64,000 nucleotides of DNA, taken from contig NZ_CP006764.1 of the NCBI RefSeq assembly GCF_000767055.1, positions 1,798,001-1,862,000 on the forward strand. The letters are read 5' to 3'. The position numbers and the translations under genes were made by a program. This DNA is from Corynebacterium doosanense CAU 212 = DSM 45436. Its GTDB lineage: Bacteria; Actinomycetota; Actinomycetes; Mycobacteriales; Mycobacteriaceae. The notes under the pieces are model-generated. The model did not search any database and was not told the DNA's origin. It worked only from the letters and a program-made list of their open reading frames with translations. Numbering within the stretch: position 1 is the stretch's first letter; each line of letters starts with the position of its first letter. Below, one piece after another: positions 56,059 through 64,000 of the stretch.

Positions 56059-56562
56059 TTATGCCCCGAAGGTCCGCTTCATGGCCACGTAGTTCTCCTC
56101 GCGCTCCCCCACCAGCTCGAATCCCTCGCGCTCGTACAGGCGTCGCGCACCGGGGTTGTCGTTGTGCACGCAGAGCGAGATTCCGGGGCAACCGCGCTGC
56201 TCGGCGAGATCGGCCGCACGCCGCAGGAGCTCCGCCCCCAGGCCGTTGCGCTGGTAGCGGGTCTCCACAGCGATGGCGAGCTCGGGAATGTCCTCACCCA
56301 CGTAGCCCACGCCGTGGTGCCCGTCGTCGCCGAAGATGTACCACGCGGCGCCCGCGGGGTTGTCCAGGTCATCGTCGTTGACGAGGATGCCGTTCTCGGG
56401 GTCCCACTTGCCCACGTAGAACGACATGCCCTCGAGAAACTCCCCGGACTCCGGGGTGACGGTCTCGTCGCCGAAGACGTCGGCGAGGTAGTTCAGGCGC
56501 TTGACGTAGGTGACGTCGGCGTCGGTGGTTTCGCGGAAAGAGAATTTCGGGTCAATGCTCAT
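56059..56562 (-). CDS. GNAT-family acetyltransferase
   Basis: A 167-residue N-acetyltransferase. AIAVETRYQRNGLGAELLRRAADLA near residue 100 is the acetyl-CoA-binding motif A with the Q/RxxGxG/A loop, followed by SLCVHNDNPGARRLYEREGFELVGE. The N-terminal part is acidic and unusual. Acceptor unknown. ATG 56562 is preferred over an in-frame GTG four codons upstream; neither has a strong ribosome-binding site. Lies 29 bp from the dnaE1 stop. Confidence 0.82.
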   Translation of the reverse strand: MSIDPKFSFRETTDADVTYVKRLNYLADVFGDETVTPESGEFLEGMSFYVGKWDPENGILVNDDDLDNPAGAAWYIFGDDGHHGVGYVGEDIPELAIAVETRYQRNGLGAELLRRAADLAEQRGCPGISLCVHNDNPGARRLYEREGFELVGEREENYVAMKRTFGA

Positions 56563-56591
56563 GGCATCCGACACTAGCGCCCTCGCCGCAA

Positions 56592-59500
56592 CTACCCCAG
56601 AATCCCCGGCCCCATCGTCGCCTTGAGGTCACCCATGAGCGAGCCGGAGCGCTCCACCCGCAGGTGCTCACCGAGCACCATGAGCGTGGAGTCGTCGCCG
56701 TTGACCAGGTTGAGGTAGACGTCGGCGTCGCCGGTGTTGCGCACCAGCACGTCCTTGAGTTTGGTGATGTTCTCGATCGTGCACTGCTCGGTGCGCATGG
56801 TCAGGCGCAGCGGCAGCCCGGCACCGTTGCCGGGGCCCAGCTCGGGGACGCGGATATCGTCGCAGAACAGGCTCATCCGGTCGTCGCGCACGGACACGTG
56901 CACCTTGGCCAGGACGATGTTGTCCTCGGCGATCTGGGGCGCGACCAGCGAGTACACCTTGTTGAACACGAGGATCTCCACCTGCGCGCCGTGATGGTCC
57001 TCGATGGTGACGATCGCCCACGGCGAACCGTCCTTCTTGGAGTAACGCCGGTCCACGCTGGAGATCAGCCCGCCGATGACCAGCTCCTGCTGGTGGCTGA
57101 CCTCGCCGGAGAGGATCTTGGTCAGCGGAGTGTTGGTCTGCGCATTGAGCGCCTCCTCGAAACCGTCGAGCGGGTGGCCGGAGACGTAGAGCCCCAGCAT
57201 CTCGCGCTCCAGGGTGAGTTCGTGCTTGCGCTCCCAGTGCTGGTCCGGCACCTCGATGGCGAAGACGTTGTCCTCGGGCGCGTCCCCGCCGCCGAGACCG
57301 GCGAAGAGATCGAACTGCCCCTTGTCGGCGGCCTTCTTAGTGGTGAGCACCGAATCGACCGCGTCCTCCTGGATGAGCATGAGGCCCTTGCGCGGATGAC
57401 CGAGCGAGTCATAGGCACCGGCCTTGACCAGCGATTCCGTGATGCGTTTGTTACACGGCAGAAGGTCGATCTTGTCCAGGTAGTCCCCGAAGGAGGTGAA
57501 GTGACCCTTGGTCCTGCGCGTCTCGACGATCGATTCCACCACCTCCGCTCCGACGTTGCGGATCGCCCCCAGGCCGTAGCGGATGTCCTCGCCCACGGCC
57601 ATGAAGTCGAGTTCGGATTCGTTGACGTCCGGCGGGAGCACCTTGATGCCCAGGTGCCGGCAGTCCGCGAGGTAGATGGCGGACTTGTCCTTCTTGTCAC
57701 CCACGGAGGTCAGCAGCGCGGCCATGTACTCGGGCGCGTAGTTGGCCTTCATGTAGCCGGTCCAGTAGGACACCAGCCCGTAGCCGGCGGCGTGGGACTT
57801 GTTGAATGCGTAGGAGGCGAAGGGCTCGATGGTGCCCCACAACGCGTCGACGGCGGCCTTGGAGTAGCCGTTGGTGAACATGCCCTGGGAGAACTTCTCG
57901 TACTCCTTGGCCAGGACCTCGGGTTTCTTCTTGCCCATGGCCTTACGGAATCCGTCGGCCTCGCCCGCGGTGTAGTTGGCCACCTTCTGGGAGATCTGCA
58001 TGATCTGCTCCTGATACACGATCAGGCCGTAGGTCTCCCCGAGGATCTCCTTGAGCGGCTCCTCCAGCTCGGGGTGGATGGGCTCGATGGGCTTGCGCCC
58101 GTTCTTGCGGTCCGCGTAGTCGAGGTGGGCGTTGACACCCATCGGGCCGGGTCGATAGAGCGCCAGGGAGGCGACGATATCGTTGAAGCCGGTGGGTTTC
58201 ATGCGCTTGAGCAGTTCCTGCATGCCGCCGCCGTCGAGCTGGAAGACGCCGAGGGTGTCACCCCGGCCCAGCAGTTCGTAGACTGCCGGGTCATCGGTGG
58301 TCAGATCGTCGAGAAGCACGGTCTCGCCGCGGTTGGCCTTGATGTTCTCGATGGCGTCGCCCAGCACGGTGAGGTTGCGCAGGCCCAGGAAGTCCATCTT
58401 CAGCAGGCCGATGGCCTCGCACGCCGGGTAGTCCCAACCGGTGATGAGGGCGCCGTCGGCGGCGCGTTTCCACATGGGGATGTGGTCGAGAAGTCGCACG
58501 CTGGCCATGATCACGGCACAGGCGTGCACGCCGGCCTGGCGCACAACACCCTCGAGGCCGCGGGCGGTCTCGTAGATCTTGGCCACGTCGGGGTCGGTCT
58601 CCACGAGGGTGCGCACCTGGGTGGCCTCGTTGTAGCGCGGGTTGGCGGGATCGGTGATGCCGGCGACAGAGATGTCCTTGGCCATGACGGCCGGGGGCAG
58701 GGCGGCGTTGATGCGGTCGGCCATCTGGAAGCCGGGCTGGCCGAAGTTGACCTTGGCGGCGTCCTTGATGGCCTGCTTCGTCTTCACGGTGCCGAAGGTG
58801 ATCACCTGCGCGATCTTGTCCTCGCCCCAGCGCTCGGCGGCGTACGTGATCATCTCGCCGCGGCGGCGGTCATCGAAGTCGATATCGATATCGGGCGCGG
58901 ACGGGCGCTCCGGGTTGAGGAAACGCTCGAAGAGCAGGCCGTGCTCGATGGGGTCGATGTTCGTGATGGTCAGTGCGTACGCGACCAGCGAACCGGCGGC
59001 CGAGCCACGGCCCGGGCCGACGCGGATGCCGATGGACCGGGCGTGTTTGATGATCTCCGCGACGATGAGAAAGTAGGACGGGTAACCCTTGCCGTCGATG
59101 ACCTCGATCTCGTACTCGGCACGTTTGATGTATTCCTCGGGCGCGTCTTCGCCGTCGAAACGCTCGCGCAGACCCGCCATGACCTCGTGGTGCAGCCACG
59201 TCGTCGGGGTCTCCCCCTCCGGGACGTCGGCGATGGGCATGCGGTCGTGGGTGTGGTCCTCCCAGATCTCCCCGTAGTCCTGCACCCGCTCGGCGACCCA
59301 GAGGGTGTTGTCGCAGCCGTCGGGGACGACGTCGTCCCAGATCCCGCGCATCTCCGCGGCCGACTTGATGTAGTAGCCGGAGCCGTCGAACTTGAAGCGG
59401 TCGGCGTCCAGCAGCGTCTTGCCGGTCTGCACACAGAGCATGGCCTCATGCGCCTTGGCCTGGGATTCCAGCACGTAGTGGCAGTCGTTGGTCACCAGCG

Positions 59501-60149
59501 GCGGCAGCTCGAGCGCCTTGCCGATCTCCAACAGCCCGTCACGCACCCGACGTTCGATGGACAGCCCGTGGTCCATGAGCTCGAGGAAGAAGTTGTCCTT
59601 GCCGTAGATGTCCTGCCACATCGCCGCGGCCTCGAGCGCCTCGTCGTACTGCCCCAGGCGCAGGCGCGTCTGCACGTCGCCGGAAGGGCAGCCGGTGGTG
59701 GCGATGATGCCGTCGGCGTGCTCGGCGATGAGCTCGGCGTCCATGCGCGGCCATTTACCCAGCTGGCCCTCGTACGAGGCCATGGACGAGAGATAGAACA
59801 GGTTCTTCAGACCCGTGGCATTCTCCGCCAGCAGGGTCTGGTGGAGGTAGGCGCCGGAGGCGGAGACGTCGTCACGCTTCTGATCCGGGTTACCCCAGGT
59901 CACCCGCTTCTTGTTGAAGCGTGACTCCGGCGCCATGTACGCCTCGATGCCGATGATCGGCTTCACTCCCGCGTCCACCATGCGGCGGTAGAACGCGTTG
60001 GAGCCGAACATGTTGCCGTGATCCGTCATCCCCACCGCGGGCATCCCCTGGCGGAGCACCTCCTCGGCGAGCAGATCCACCTTGGCCATGCCGTCGAGCA
60101 TGGAAAATTCGGTGTGATTATGCAGATGAACGAACCCACTTTTCCCCAT
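56592..60149 (-). CDS. dnaE1: DNA polymerase III alpha subunit
   Basis: Replicative polymerase. The 1185-residue product has an N-terminal PHP domain ([20 protein letters not shown]) with the metal-binding histidines kept, which in mycobacterial DnaE1 is the proofreading exonuclease. The polymerase active site is [19 protein letters not shown] near residue 405; [15 protein letters not shown] is the PPi-contact motif, followed by [15 protein letters not shown]. The C-terminal OB fold is [18 protein letters not shown]. Minus strand, divergent from the 335-residue hypothetical across 130 bp. Confidence 0.97.
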   Translation of the reverse strand: MGKSGFVHLHNHTEFSMLDGMAKVDLLAEEVLRQGMPAVGMTDHGNMFGSNAFYRRMVDAGVKPIIGIEAYMAPESRFNKKRVTWGNPDQKRDDVSASGAYLHQTLLAENATGLKNLFYLSSMASYEGQLGKWPRMDAELIAEHADGIIATTGCPSGDVQTRLRLGQYDEALEAAAMWQDIYGKDNFFLELMDHGLSIERRVRDGLLEIGKALELPPLVTNDCHYVLESQAKAHEAMLCVQTGKTLLDADRFKFDGSGYYIKSAAEMRGIWDDVVPDGCDNTLWVAERVQDYGEIWEDHTHDRMPIADVPEGETPTTWLHHEVMAGLRERFDGEDAPEEYIKRAEYEIEVIDGKGYPSYFLIVAEIIKHARSIGIRVGPGRGSAAGSLVAYALTITNIDPIEHGLLFERFLNPERPSAPDIDIDFDDRRRGEMITYAAERWGEDKIAQVITFGTVKTKQAIKDAAKVNFGQPGFQMADRINAALPPAVMAKDISVAGITDPANPRYNEATQVRTLVETDPDVAKIYETARGLEGVVRQAGVHACAVIMASVRLLDHIPMWKRAADGALITGWDYPACEAIGLLKMDFLGLRNLTVLGDAIENIKANRGETVLLDDLTTDDPAVYELLGRGDTLGVFQLDGGGMQELLKRMKPTGFNDIVASLALYRPGPMGVNAHLDYADRKNGRKPIEPIHPELEEPLKEILGETYGLIVYQEQIMQISQKVANYTAGEADGFRKAMGKKKPEVLAKEYEKFSQGMFTNGYSKAAVDALWGTIEPFASYAFNKSHAAGYGLVSYWTGYMKANYAPEYMAALLTSVGDKKDKSAIYLADCRHLGIKVLPPDVNESELDFMAVGEDIRYGLGAIRNVGAEVVESIVETRRTKGHFTSFGDYLDKIDLLPCNKRITESLVKAGAYDSLGHPRKGLMLIQEDAVDSVLTTKKAADKGQFDLFAGLGGGDAPEDNVFAIEVPDQHWERKHELTLEREMLGLYVSGHPLDGFEEALNAQTNTPLTKILSGEVSHQQELVIGGLISSVDRRYSKKDGSPWAIVTIEDHHGAQVEILVFNKVYSLVAPQIAEDNIVLAKVHVSVRDDRMSLFCDDIRVPELGPGNGAGLPLRLTMRTEQCTIENITKLKDVLVRNTGDADVYLNLVNGDDSTLMVLGEHLRVERSGSLMGDLKATMGPGILG

Positions 60150-60279
60150 GTCGGGTCATCCTATCCGCGCGGGGGACGTCCGTAAATTACACCAGTGTGA
60201 GGCCGCTTTTCGACGCCTCGCACACGCGCTCGAATGAATGCCGCGCCCGGTGTCCACCCCGGTGTTTAGGGTGAGGGCC

Positions 60280-61287
60280 ATGACCACCACCGACCCCGCC
60301 TTCATCCTCACCGACCTCGACAAAACCTTCTCCTACGACGTCGACGACCCGGGACCCGACGAGATCGCACGCCTCGTTCGTGTCGTCGAACTCACCTGCC
60401 GGCACCGCAACTTCCCGCTCCGGACTGCGGCCCTGCTGGCTGTCCAACGCCCCGACGCCTCCGCGATGCAGACACTCGATGACTGGGAGCGCCTCGACAT
60501 GGAGCCGATCCCCGGCACCTCTCCCCTCGTCGCGGTGAACCCGGAAGGCCAGCCGATCTTCGCCTACGACTTTTCCGACGTCCGTCTCATTTGTGAACAG
60601 GACGAGGAAACCTTTGTCCTCGACGACTTCGGCGTCGACGTCGAACTTCCGTATGGCGAGGAAGATCACCAGCAGGTGTTCGACCATCTGTCCAGCTCCG
60701 CACACCTCGACGGCATCCAGATCGCCCCTCAGTACGTGTCCCAGCCGGTCTCGCTCTTCATCCCGCTCCGTGTGGACTCGACGCACTACGAGGTGGACAT
60801 CAGATCCGAGGGCGCGATGCGCTCCTACGCCCGTTTCTTCGCCCTCCCGGATCTGGTGCACGCACCACCGACTGTGCGGCTGAGGTCGCTCCTGTCCGGC
60901 TGGGCGGGGATCCTCCTCGGCCACTTCGGCCCGTTCGAGAGCGAAAGCTACTGGACCCCGACCCAGAGCCGGCTCGCGAGGCTCACTCCCTGGGCCGAAC
61001 ACGCCGAGGTGGAGACGGTCCTCGCATTCTTCACCTCCCGCTCAGGACTGGAGCTGGTCAGCGGGCAGGGCATCGAGGCCACGCTCACAGCGCTGTACGA
61101 GAACTACGGGTGGCCGACGGGCTATCGACTCGACAGGTGCGCCTGGGCAGCTCAGCGGCTCATCGATCACACCCAGACCTACATCGACTCCCGGACCCCG
61201 TACTCGGACCAGCACTATCTGCCCGGCCTGTTTGAGGAGGAGATGGACCTCGAGGTGGACTACGCCCCGCAGATTCCCCCGGCGTAG
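60280..61287 (+). CDS. Hypothetical protein, 335 residues
   Basis: An acidic soluble protein without signal peptide or membrane segment. Stretches include FILTDLDKTFSYDVDDPGPDEIARLVRVV at the start, a repeated Asp/Glu-rich middle and TALYENYGWPTGYRLDRCAWAAQRLIDHT near residue 290. I do not recognise the family. The antisense frame over its first half has no plausible start. A codon bias matching the chromosome suggests a resident gene. It ends 11 bp before rarD. Confidence 0.65.
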   Translation: MTTTDPAFILTDLDKTFSYDVDDPGPDEIARLVRVVELTCRHRNFPLRTAALLAVQRPDASAMQTLDDWERLDMEPIPGTSPLVAVNPEGQPIFAYDFSDVRLICEQDEETFVLDDFGVDVELPYGEEDHQQVFDHLSSSAHLDGIQIAPQYVSQPVSLFIPLRVDSTHYEVDIRSEGAMRSYARFFALPDLVHAPPTVRLRSLLSGWAGILLGHFGPFESESYWTPTQSRLARLTPWAEHAEVETVLAFFTSRSGLELVSGQGIEATLTALYENYGWPTGYRLDRCAWAAQRLIDHTQTYIDSRTPYSDQHYLPGLFEEEMDLEVDYAPQIPPA

Positions 61288-61298
61288 GCTCCCCTTCC

Positions 61299-62159
61299 AT
61301 GGTCTACACCCTGCTCGCGTACCTCATGTGGGGGTTCTTCCCGGCGTTTTTCCCGCTGCTACTACCTGCCGGCCCGCTGGAGATCCTCGCCCACCGCCTC
61401 GTGTGGTGCGCGCTGTTCATGGTGATTGTCCTCCTGCTCATCCGCGGGTGGGGTGAACTGCGCCGCGCGGGCCTGCGGGAGTGGGGCTGGCTGGCCCTGG
61501 CCGGGCTGCTCATCTCCGTCAACTGGGGCATCTACGTGCTGGCGGTGAACTCCGGCCACGTCGCCGACGCCGCGCTGGGTTACTTCATCAACCCGCTGCT
61601 CTCCATCGCGCTGGGCATGCTCTTTCTCGGCGAGCGCCTGCGTCGCTGGCAGGTCGTCTCGGTGATCATCGCGGCCGCCGGGGTGGTCTGGCTGGCGTTC
61701 CTCACGGGCCAGCCACCCTACCTCGCGATCGGCCTGGCACTGTCGTTCGGCTTCTACGGGCTGATCAAGAAGCGGGTCACCGTGTCCGCGGCGGCGTCGC
61801 TGACCGCAGAGGCGCTGGCCATGACTCCGGTGGCGGTCATCTACCTGGTGTGGCTGGCGTCGAGAGGCGAGTCCACCTTCACCTCGGAAGGCCCGGGCCA
61901 CACGGCTCTCCTGCTGCTGGCCGGCGTGGTCACCGCGGCACCGCTGTTCTTCTTCGGCGCGGGAGCGAAGAAGATTCCCCTGGCCACGGTAGGCATGCTG
62001 CAGTACATCACACCGACCATGCAGATGCTGTGGGCGCTGTTTGTCACCCACGAGTACCTCTCCGCCTCGCGGTGGATCGGCTACATCATCATCTGGATCG
62101 CGGTGGCGGTGTACCTCGCCGATCTGCTCAATTTCCGGCGCACCCGCCGCCCGGCCTAA
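61299..62159 (+). CDS. rarD: RarD-type EamA/DMT transporter
   Basis: A 286-residue inner-membrane protein with ten predicted helices. It begins MVYTLLAYLMWGFFPAFFPLL and shows LISVNWGIYVLAVNSGHVADAALGYFINPLLSI near residue 75, FGFYGLIKKRVTVSA, and the late LGMLQYITPTM-like VGMLQYITPTMQML, all RarD features. Substrate unknown. The stop overlaps the convergent hypothetical gene by 4 bp. Confidence 0.88.
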   Translation: MVYTLLAYLMWGFFPAFFPLLLPAGPLEILAHRLVWCALFMVIVLLLIRGWGELRRAGLREWGWLALAGLLISVNWGIYVLAVNSGHVADAALGYFINPLLSIALGMLFLGERLRRWQVVSVIIAAAGVVWLAFLTGQPPYLAIGLALSFGFYGLIKKRVTVSAAASLTAEALAMTPVAVIYLVWLASRGESTFTSEGPGHTALLLLAGVVTAAPLFFFGAGAKKIPLATVGMLQYITPTMQMLWALFVTHEYLSASRWIGYIIIWIAVAVYLADLLNFRRTRRPA

Positions 62160-62767
62160 CCGGCCGTAGGAGCGGCGACCTCGAGCATGTCCACGCCCGG
62201 GACCTCGACGGGGCGCACGCCGAAGTCACCCCACACGGCATCCGGGGGAAGCATCTCGACGGCCGCGACCCGCCCGTCCCCCGCCAGCGCGCGGAACGCC
62301 TCGGGTTCATCCCACGCGATCACGGCGGTGAGCTCGCGCGGCACGGGAACGTTGCCGATGCCGGCCAGGGAATCGGCGACAGCCCCGAACTGCCGCTCGT
62401 AGACCTCCGCGCGGGTGGCCCCGCCGACCGGTTCCGGCAGCGGCATCGGCGCGGAGAAACCGACGAGCATGGCGTTGACCCGCCCCAGCTCCGCGGTGAG
62501 CTCCCCCGCCTGGGCTGCGTCGAGAGGCTCGGCGAAGGTGACCAGGCCGAACGCCTTCTCTCCCTCGGGGGCCGTGGCCAGCGTGTCCGCGGCGCGCTCG
62601 ACGTACTGGTCGTAGGACTCGTCCACCTGCCCCAGCATGTCGCCGTTGATGGCGGGGGGCTGGGAGGTGGCGTCGTCACGCGATGCCCACCACAGACCCG
62701 CAAGCAGCGCCACCACCGCGACCACGGCGATGATGAGCCGACCACGATCAACGGAGTCGAGCCTCAC
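62156..62767 (-). CDS. Membrane-anchored hypothetical protein, 203 residues
   Basis: Residues 10-27 ([18 protein letters not shown]) are a single N-terminal membrane anchor; the remainder is outside the membrane, acidic, and includes [20 protein letters not shown] and [17 protein letters not shown]. Family not known; similar proteins lie next to rluD/lspA in corynebacteria. GTG start overlaps the rluD stop (GTGA). Confidence 0.72.
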   Translation of the reverse strand: MRLDSVDRGRLIIAVVAVVALLAGLWWASRDDATSQPPAINGDMLGQVDESYDQYVERAADTLATAPEGEKAFGLVTFAEPLDAAQAGELTAELGRVNAMLVGFSAPMPLPEPVGGATRAEVYERQFGAVADSLAGIGNVPVPRELTAVIAWDEPEAFRALAGDGRVAAVEMLPPDAVWGDFGVRPVEVPGVDMLEVAAPTAG

Positions 62768-63690
62768 CCGCGCACCACGTTCAGCGCGTGGTGGAGATCT
62801 TCCGGGTACGGCGCCTCGATCTCCATGTACCTGCCCGTGCGCGGGTGGGTGATGCCCAGCTTGACGGCGTGCAGCCACTGCCGCTCCAGCCCGAGACGCT
62901 TGGCCAGGCCGGGGTCGGAGCCGTACATCGGGTCGCCGGCGCAGGGATGGCCTATCGACGACATGTGCACACGGATCTGATGGGTCCGGCCCGTCTCCAG
63001 GTGGACCTCCAGGAGCGAGGCCTCTCGGAACGCCTCGATGACCTCATAGTGTGTGACCGCGGGTTTGCCCGCCGAGGTGACGGCGAAGCGCCAGCCCGCG
63101 GAGGGGTGGCGGCCGATCGCCCCGTCGACGGTGCCGACGAGCGGATCGGGAAGCCCCTGGACCAGCGCGTGGTAGGTCTTGTCCACGGTGCGGTCGCGGA
63201 ACGCCTGCTTGAGCACGGTGTAGGCCTTCTCCGAGGCGGCGATCACCATGACGCCGGAGGTGCCCACGTCGAGGCGCTGGACAATGCCCTTGCGCTCAGC
63301 CGGGCCCGAGGTGGAGATGCGGTAACCCGCGGCCGCCAGGCCCCCGCCGACGGTCGGCCCGTCCCACCCCACCGATGGGTGCGCGGCCACGCCGACGGGT
63401 TTGTTCACGGCGATGATGTCGTCGTCGGCGTAGAGGATGTCCATGCCTTCGACGTGCTCCTCGCGCGGGAGCAACGGTTCCTCCGGTGCCGGGAGGGTGA
63501 CCTCCAGGAGCGCGCCGGGGTTCAGGCGGTCGGACTTGCCGGGCACGCGGGCGTCGACAAGCACGTCACCGTCGGTGATGAGATCCGCCGCGACGCCGCG
63601 GGAGAGGCCGAAGAGGCGGGAGACGGCGGCGTCGACACGCATGCCCTCGAGGCCCTCCGGGACGGGGAGCTGACGGACGTCACGCGGCAT
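62764..63690 (-). CDS. rluD: 23S rRNA pseudouridine synthase, RluD family
   Basis: A 308-residue pseudouridine synthase. Residues 10-70 are an S4 RNA-binding domain ([23 protein letters not shown]). The catalytic domain shows [13 protein letters not shown], the catalytic Asp in [14 protein letters not shown] near residue 140 and [19 protein letters not shown]. The canonical RLDKxTSG has Val for Lys, usual in actinobacteria. The start overlaps the lspA 3' end by 11 bp. Confidence 0.94.
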   Translation of the reverse strand: MPRDVRQLPVPEGLEGMRVDAAVSRLFGLSRGVAADLITDGDVLVDARVPGKSDRLNPGALLEVTLPAPEEPLLPREEHVEGMDILYADDDIIAVNKPVGVAAHPSVGWDGPTVGGGLAAAGYRISTSGPAERKGIVQRLDVGTSGVMVIAASEKAYTVLKQAFRDRTVDKTYHALVQGLPDPLVGTVDGAIGRHPSAGWRFAVTSAGKPAVTHYEVIEAFREASLLEVHLETGRTHQIRVHMSSIGHPCAGDPMYGSDPGLAKRLGLERQWLHAVKLGITHPRTGRYMEIEAPYPEDLHHALNVVRG

Positions 63691-64000
63691 GGCGGCGCTC
63701 CTCGGTGAGCATGGCGATGAGGAACACGGCCACGCCGACGTTGATGGAGGCGTCGGCGAGGTTGAAGATGGCGAAGTTGCCCACCGAGATGAAGTCGACG
63801 ACATGGCCAAACCAGAAACCCGGCGCGCGCAGGAGACGGTCCAGCAGGTTGCCCAGCGCGCCGCCACCGATCAGCGCCAGGCCGACCGCGCTGGGCCGGT
63901 CCCGAATGAAGTAGGCCGAGGCCAGCGTGCCCAGGACAAACGCCAGCTGGATCGTGGTGAACAACCAGGTGGTGTTCTCCCCCATGCCAAAAGCCGCGCC
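63680..64000 (-). CDS. lspA: Lipoprotein signal peptidase, C-terminal part; 5' end outside window
   Basis: Cleaves the signal peptide of diacylglyceryl-modified prolipoproteins. The visible 106 residues continue upstream past the window edge ([14 protein letters not shown] is internal, not a start). Both catalytic aspartates are present: [13 protein letters not shown] and HVVDFIS...[11 protein letters not shown], separated by a membrane-proximal loop. Acts after Lgt, encoded at 24.4 kb, on the lipoprotein at 40.7 kb among others. Confidence 0.93.
   Translation of the reverse strand, partial: GAAFGMGENTTWLFTTIQLAFVLGTLASAYFIRDRPSAVGLALIGGGALGNLLDRLLRAPGFWFGHVVDFISVGNFAIFNLADASINVGVAVFLIAMLTEERRHAA

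Noticed and set aside
56664..59924. Plus-strand open frame of about 1,090 codons opposite dnaE1
   Set aside because: Antisense of a codon-biased GC-rich gene; product rich in Val, Gly, His, Asp without any domain.
60187..61002. Minus-strand open frame opposite the 335-residue hypothetical
   Set aside because: The plus-strand frame has a better start with GAGGG, normal codon bias and extends to rarD; the minus frame is Gly/Val/Glu-rich shadow.

Overview
The window is a high-GC actinobacterial chromosome segment, almost certainly from a Corynebacterium species. Three things support this. The order glgP-pyk-lgt-trpC-like-hisIFA/impA/hisH/hisBCD-glgX-treY-treZ-ilvA-dnaE1-rluD-lspA, and mutM-rnc-DUF177-sepIVA, is typical of the genus. 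Actinobacterial families are present (SepIVA, FabG4/HtdX, TreYZ, small alarmone synthetase). Sites of the forms used by the corynebacterial regulators McbR, AmtR and GlxR lie in front of suitable genes. No rRNA, tRNA, CRISPR array, transposase or integrase was found.

Layout. 1-4.4 kb: a beta-oxidation/acyl-reductase operon (thiolase, FabG4-like, HtdX-like) converging on an AlsT-type Na+/amino-acid symporter. 4.4-7.75 kb: a small accessory patch bounded by two copies of the mutM 3' end. It holds a decayed HipB/HipA pair, a TetR gene with a long palindromic operator, a SRPBCC-DUF3995 fusion and a compact toxin-antitoxin-like pair. 7.7-12.2 kb: mutM, rnc, DUF177, sepIVA, and gdhA with an AmtR-type box. 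12.3-16.3 kb: glycerate kinase, a DUF4921 protein and an M20 amidohydrolase.

16.4-20.3 kb is an AT-richer island of codon use unlike its neighbours. It has a secreted protein with a 9-residue repeat linker and a C-terminal NucA/NucB-type DNase domain, a cytoplasmic candidate immunity protein, a second secreted protein, then a diverged second copy of the candidate immunity gene followed by a decayed second copy of the secreted-protein gene. I read this as a DNase effector/immunity locus that has undergone module duplication. It is the most novel part of the window.

20.4-36.3 kb: glycogen phosphorylase, pyruvate kinase, Lgt, four tandem 94-bp structured repeats, a divergent TrpC paralogue, and the histidine genes, with a phosphatase between hisA and hisF and an MFS exporter plus a small membrane protein between hisH and hisB. 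36.4-41.4 kb: a double-YbjN protein and a tightly overlapping three-gene unit (membrane protein, alanine-racemase-fold enzyme, FAD-linked oxidase). 41.5-53.4 kb: a TetR gene with its operator, glgX, treY and treZ, interleaved with a BRCT protein carrying a catalytically dead exonuclease fold, an alarmone synthetase and small housekeeping genes. 53.4-64 kb: ilvA, a MetE-like gene behind an McbR box, a GNAT protein, dnaE1, rarD, rluD and the 3' part of lspA.

Functionally, glgP, glgX, treY and treZ together degrade glycogen or maltodextrin and turn it into trehalose, a precursor of corynebacterial cell-envelope glycolipids. The his cluster, gdhA, ilvA and the MetE-like gene are amino-acid metabolism under nitrogen and sulfur control. 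An unusual 11-mer, CGTCGANAAGC, recurs about 20 times across the whole window.
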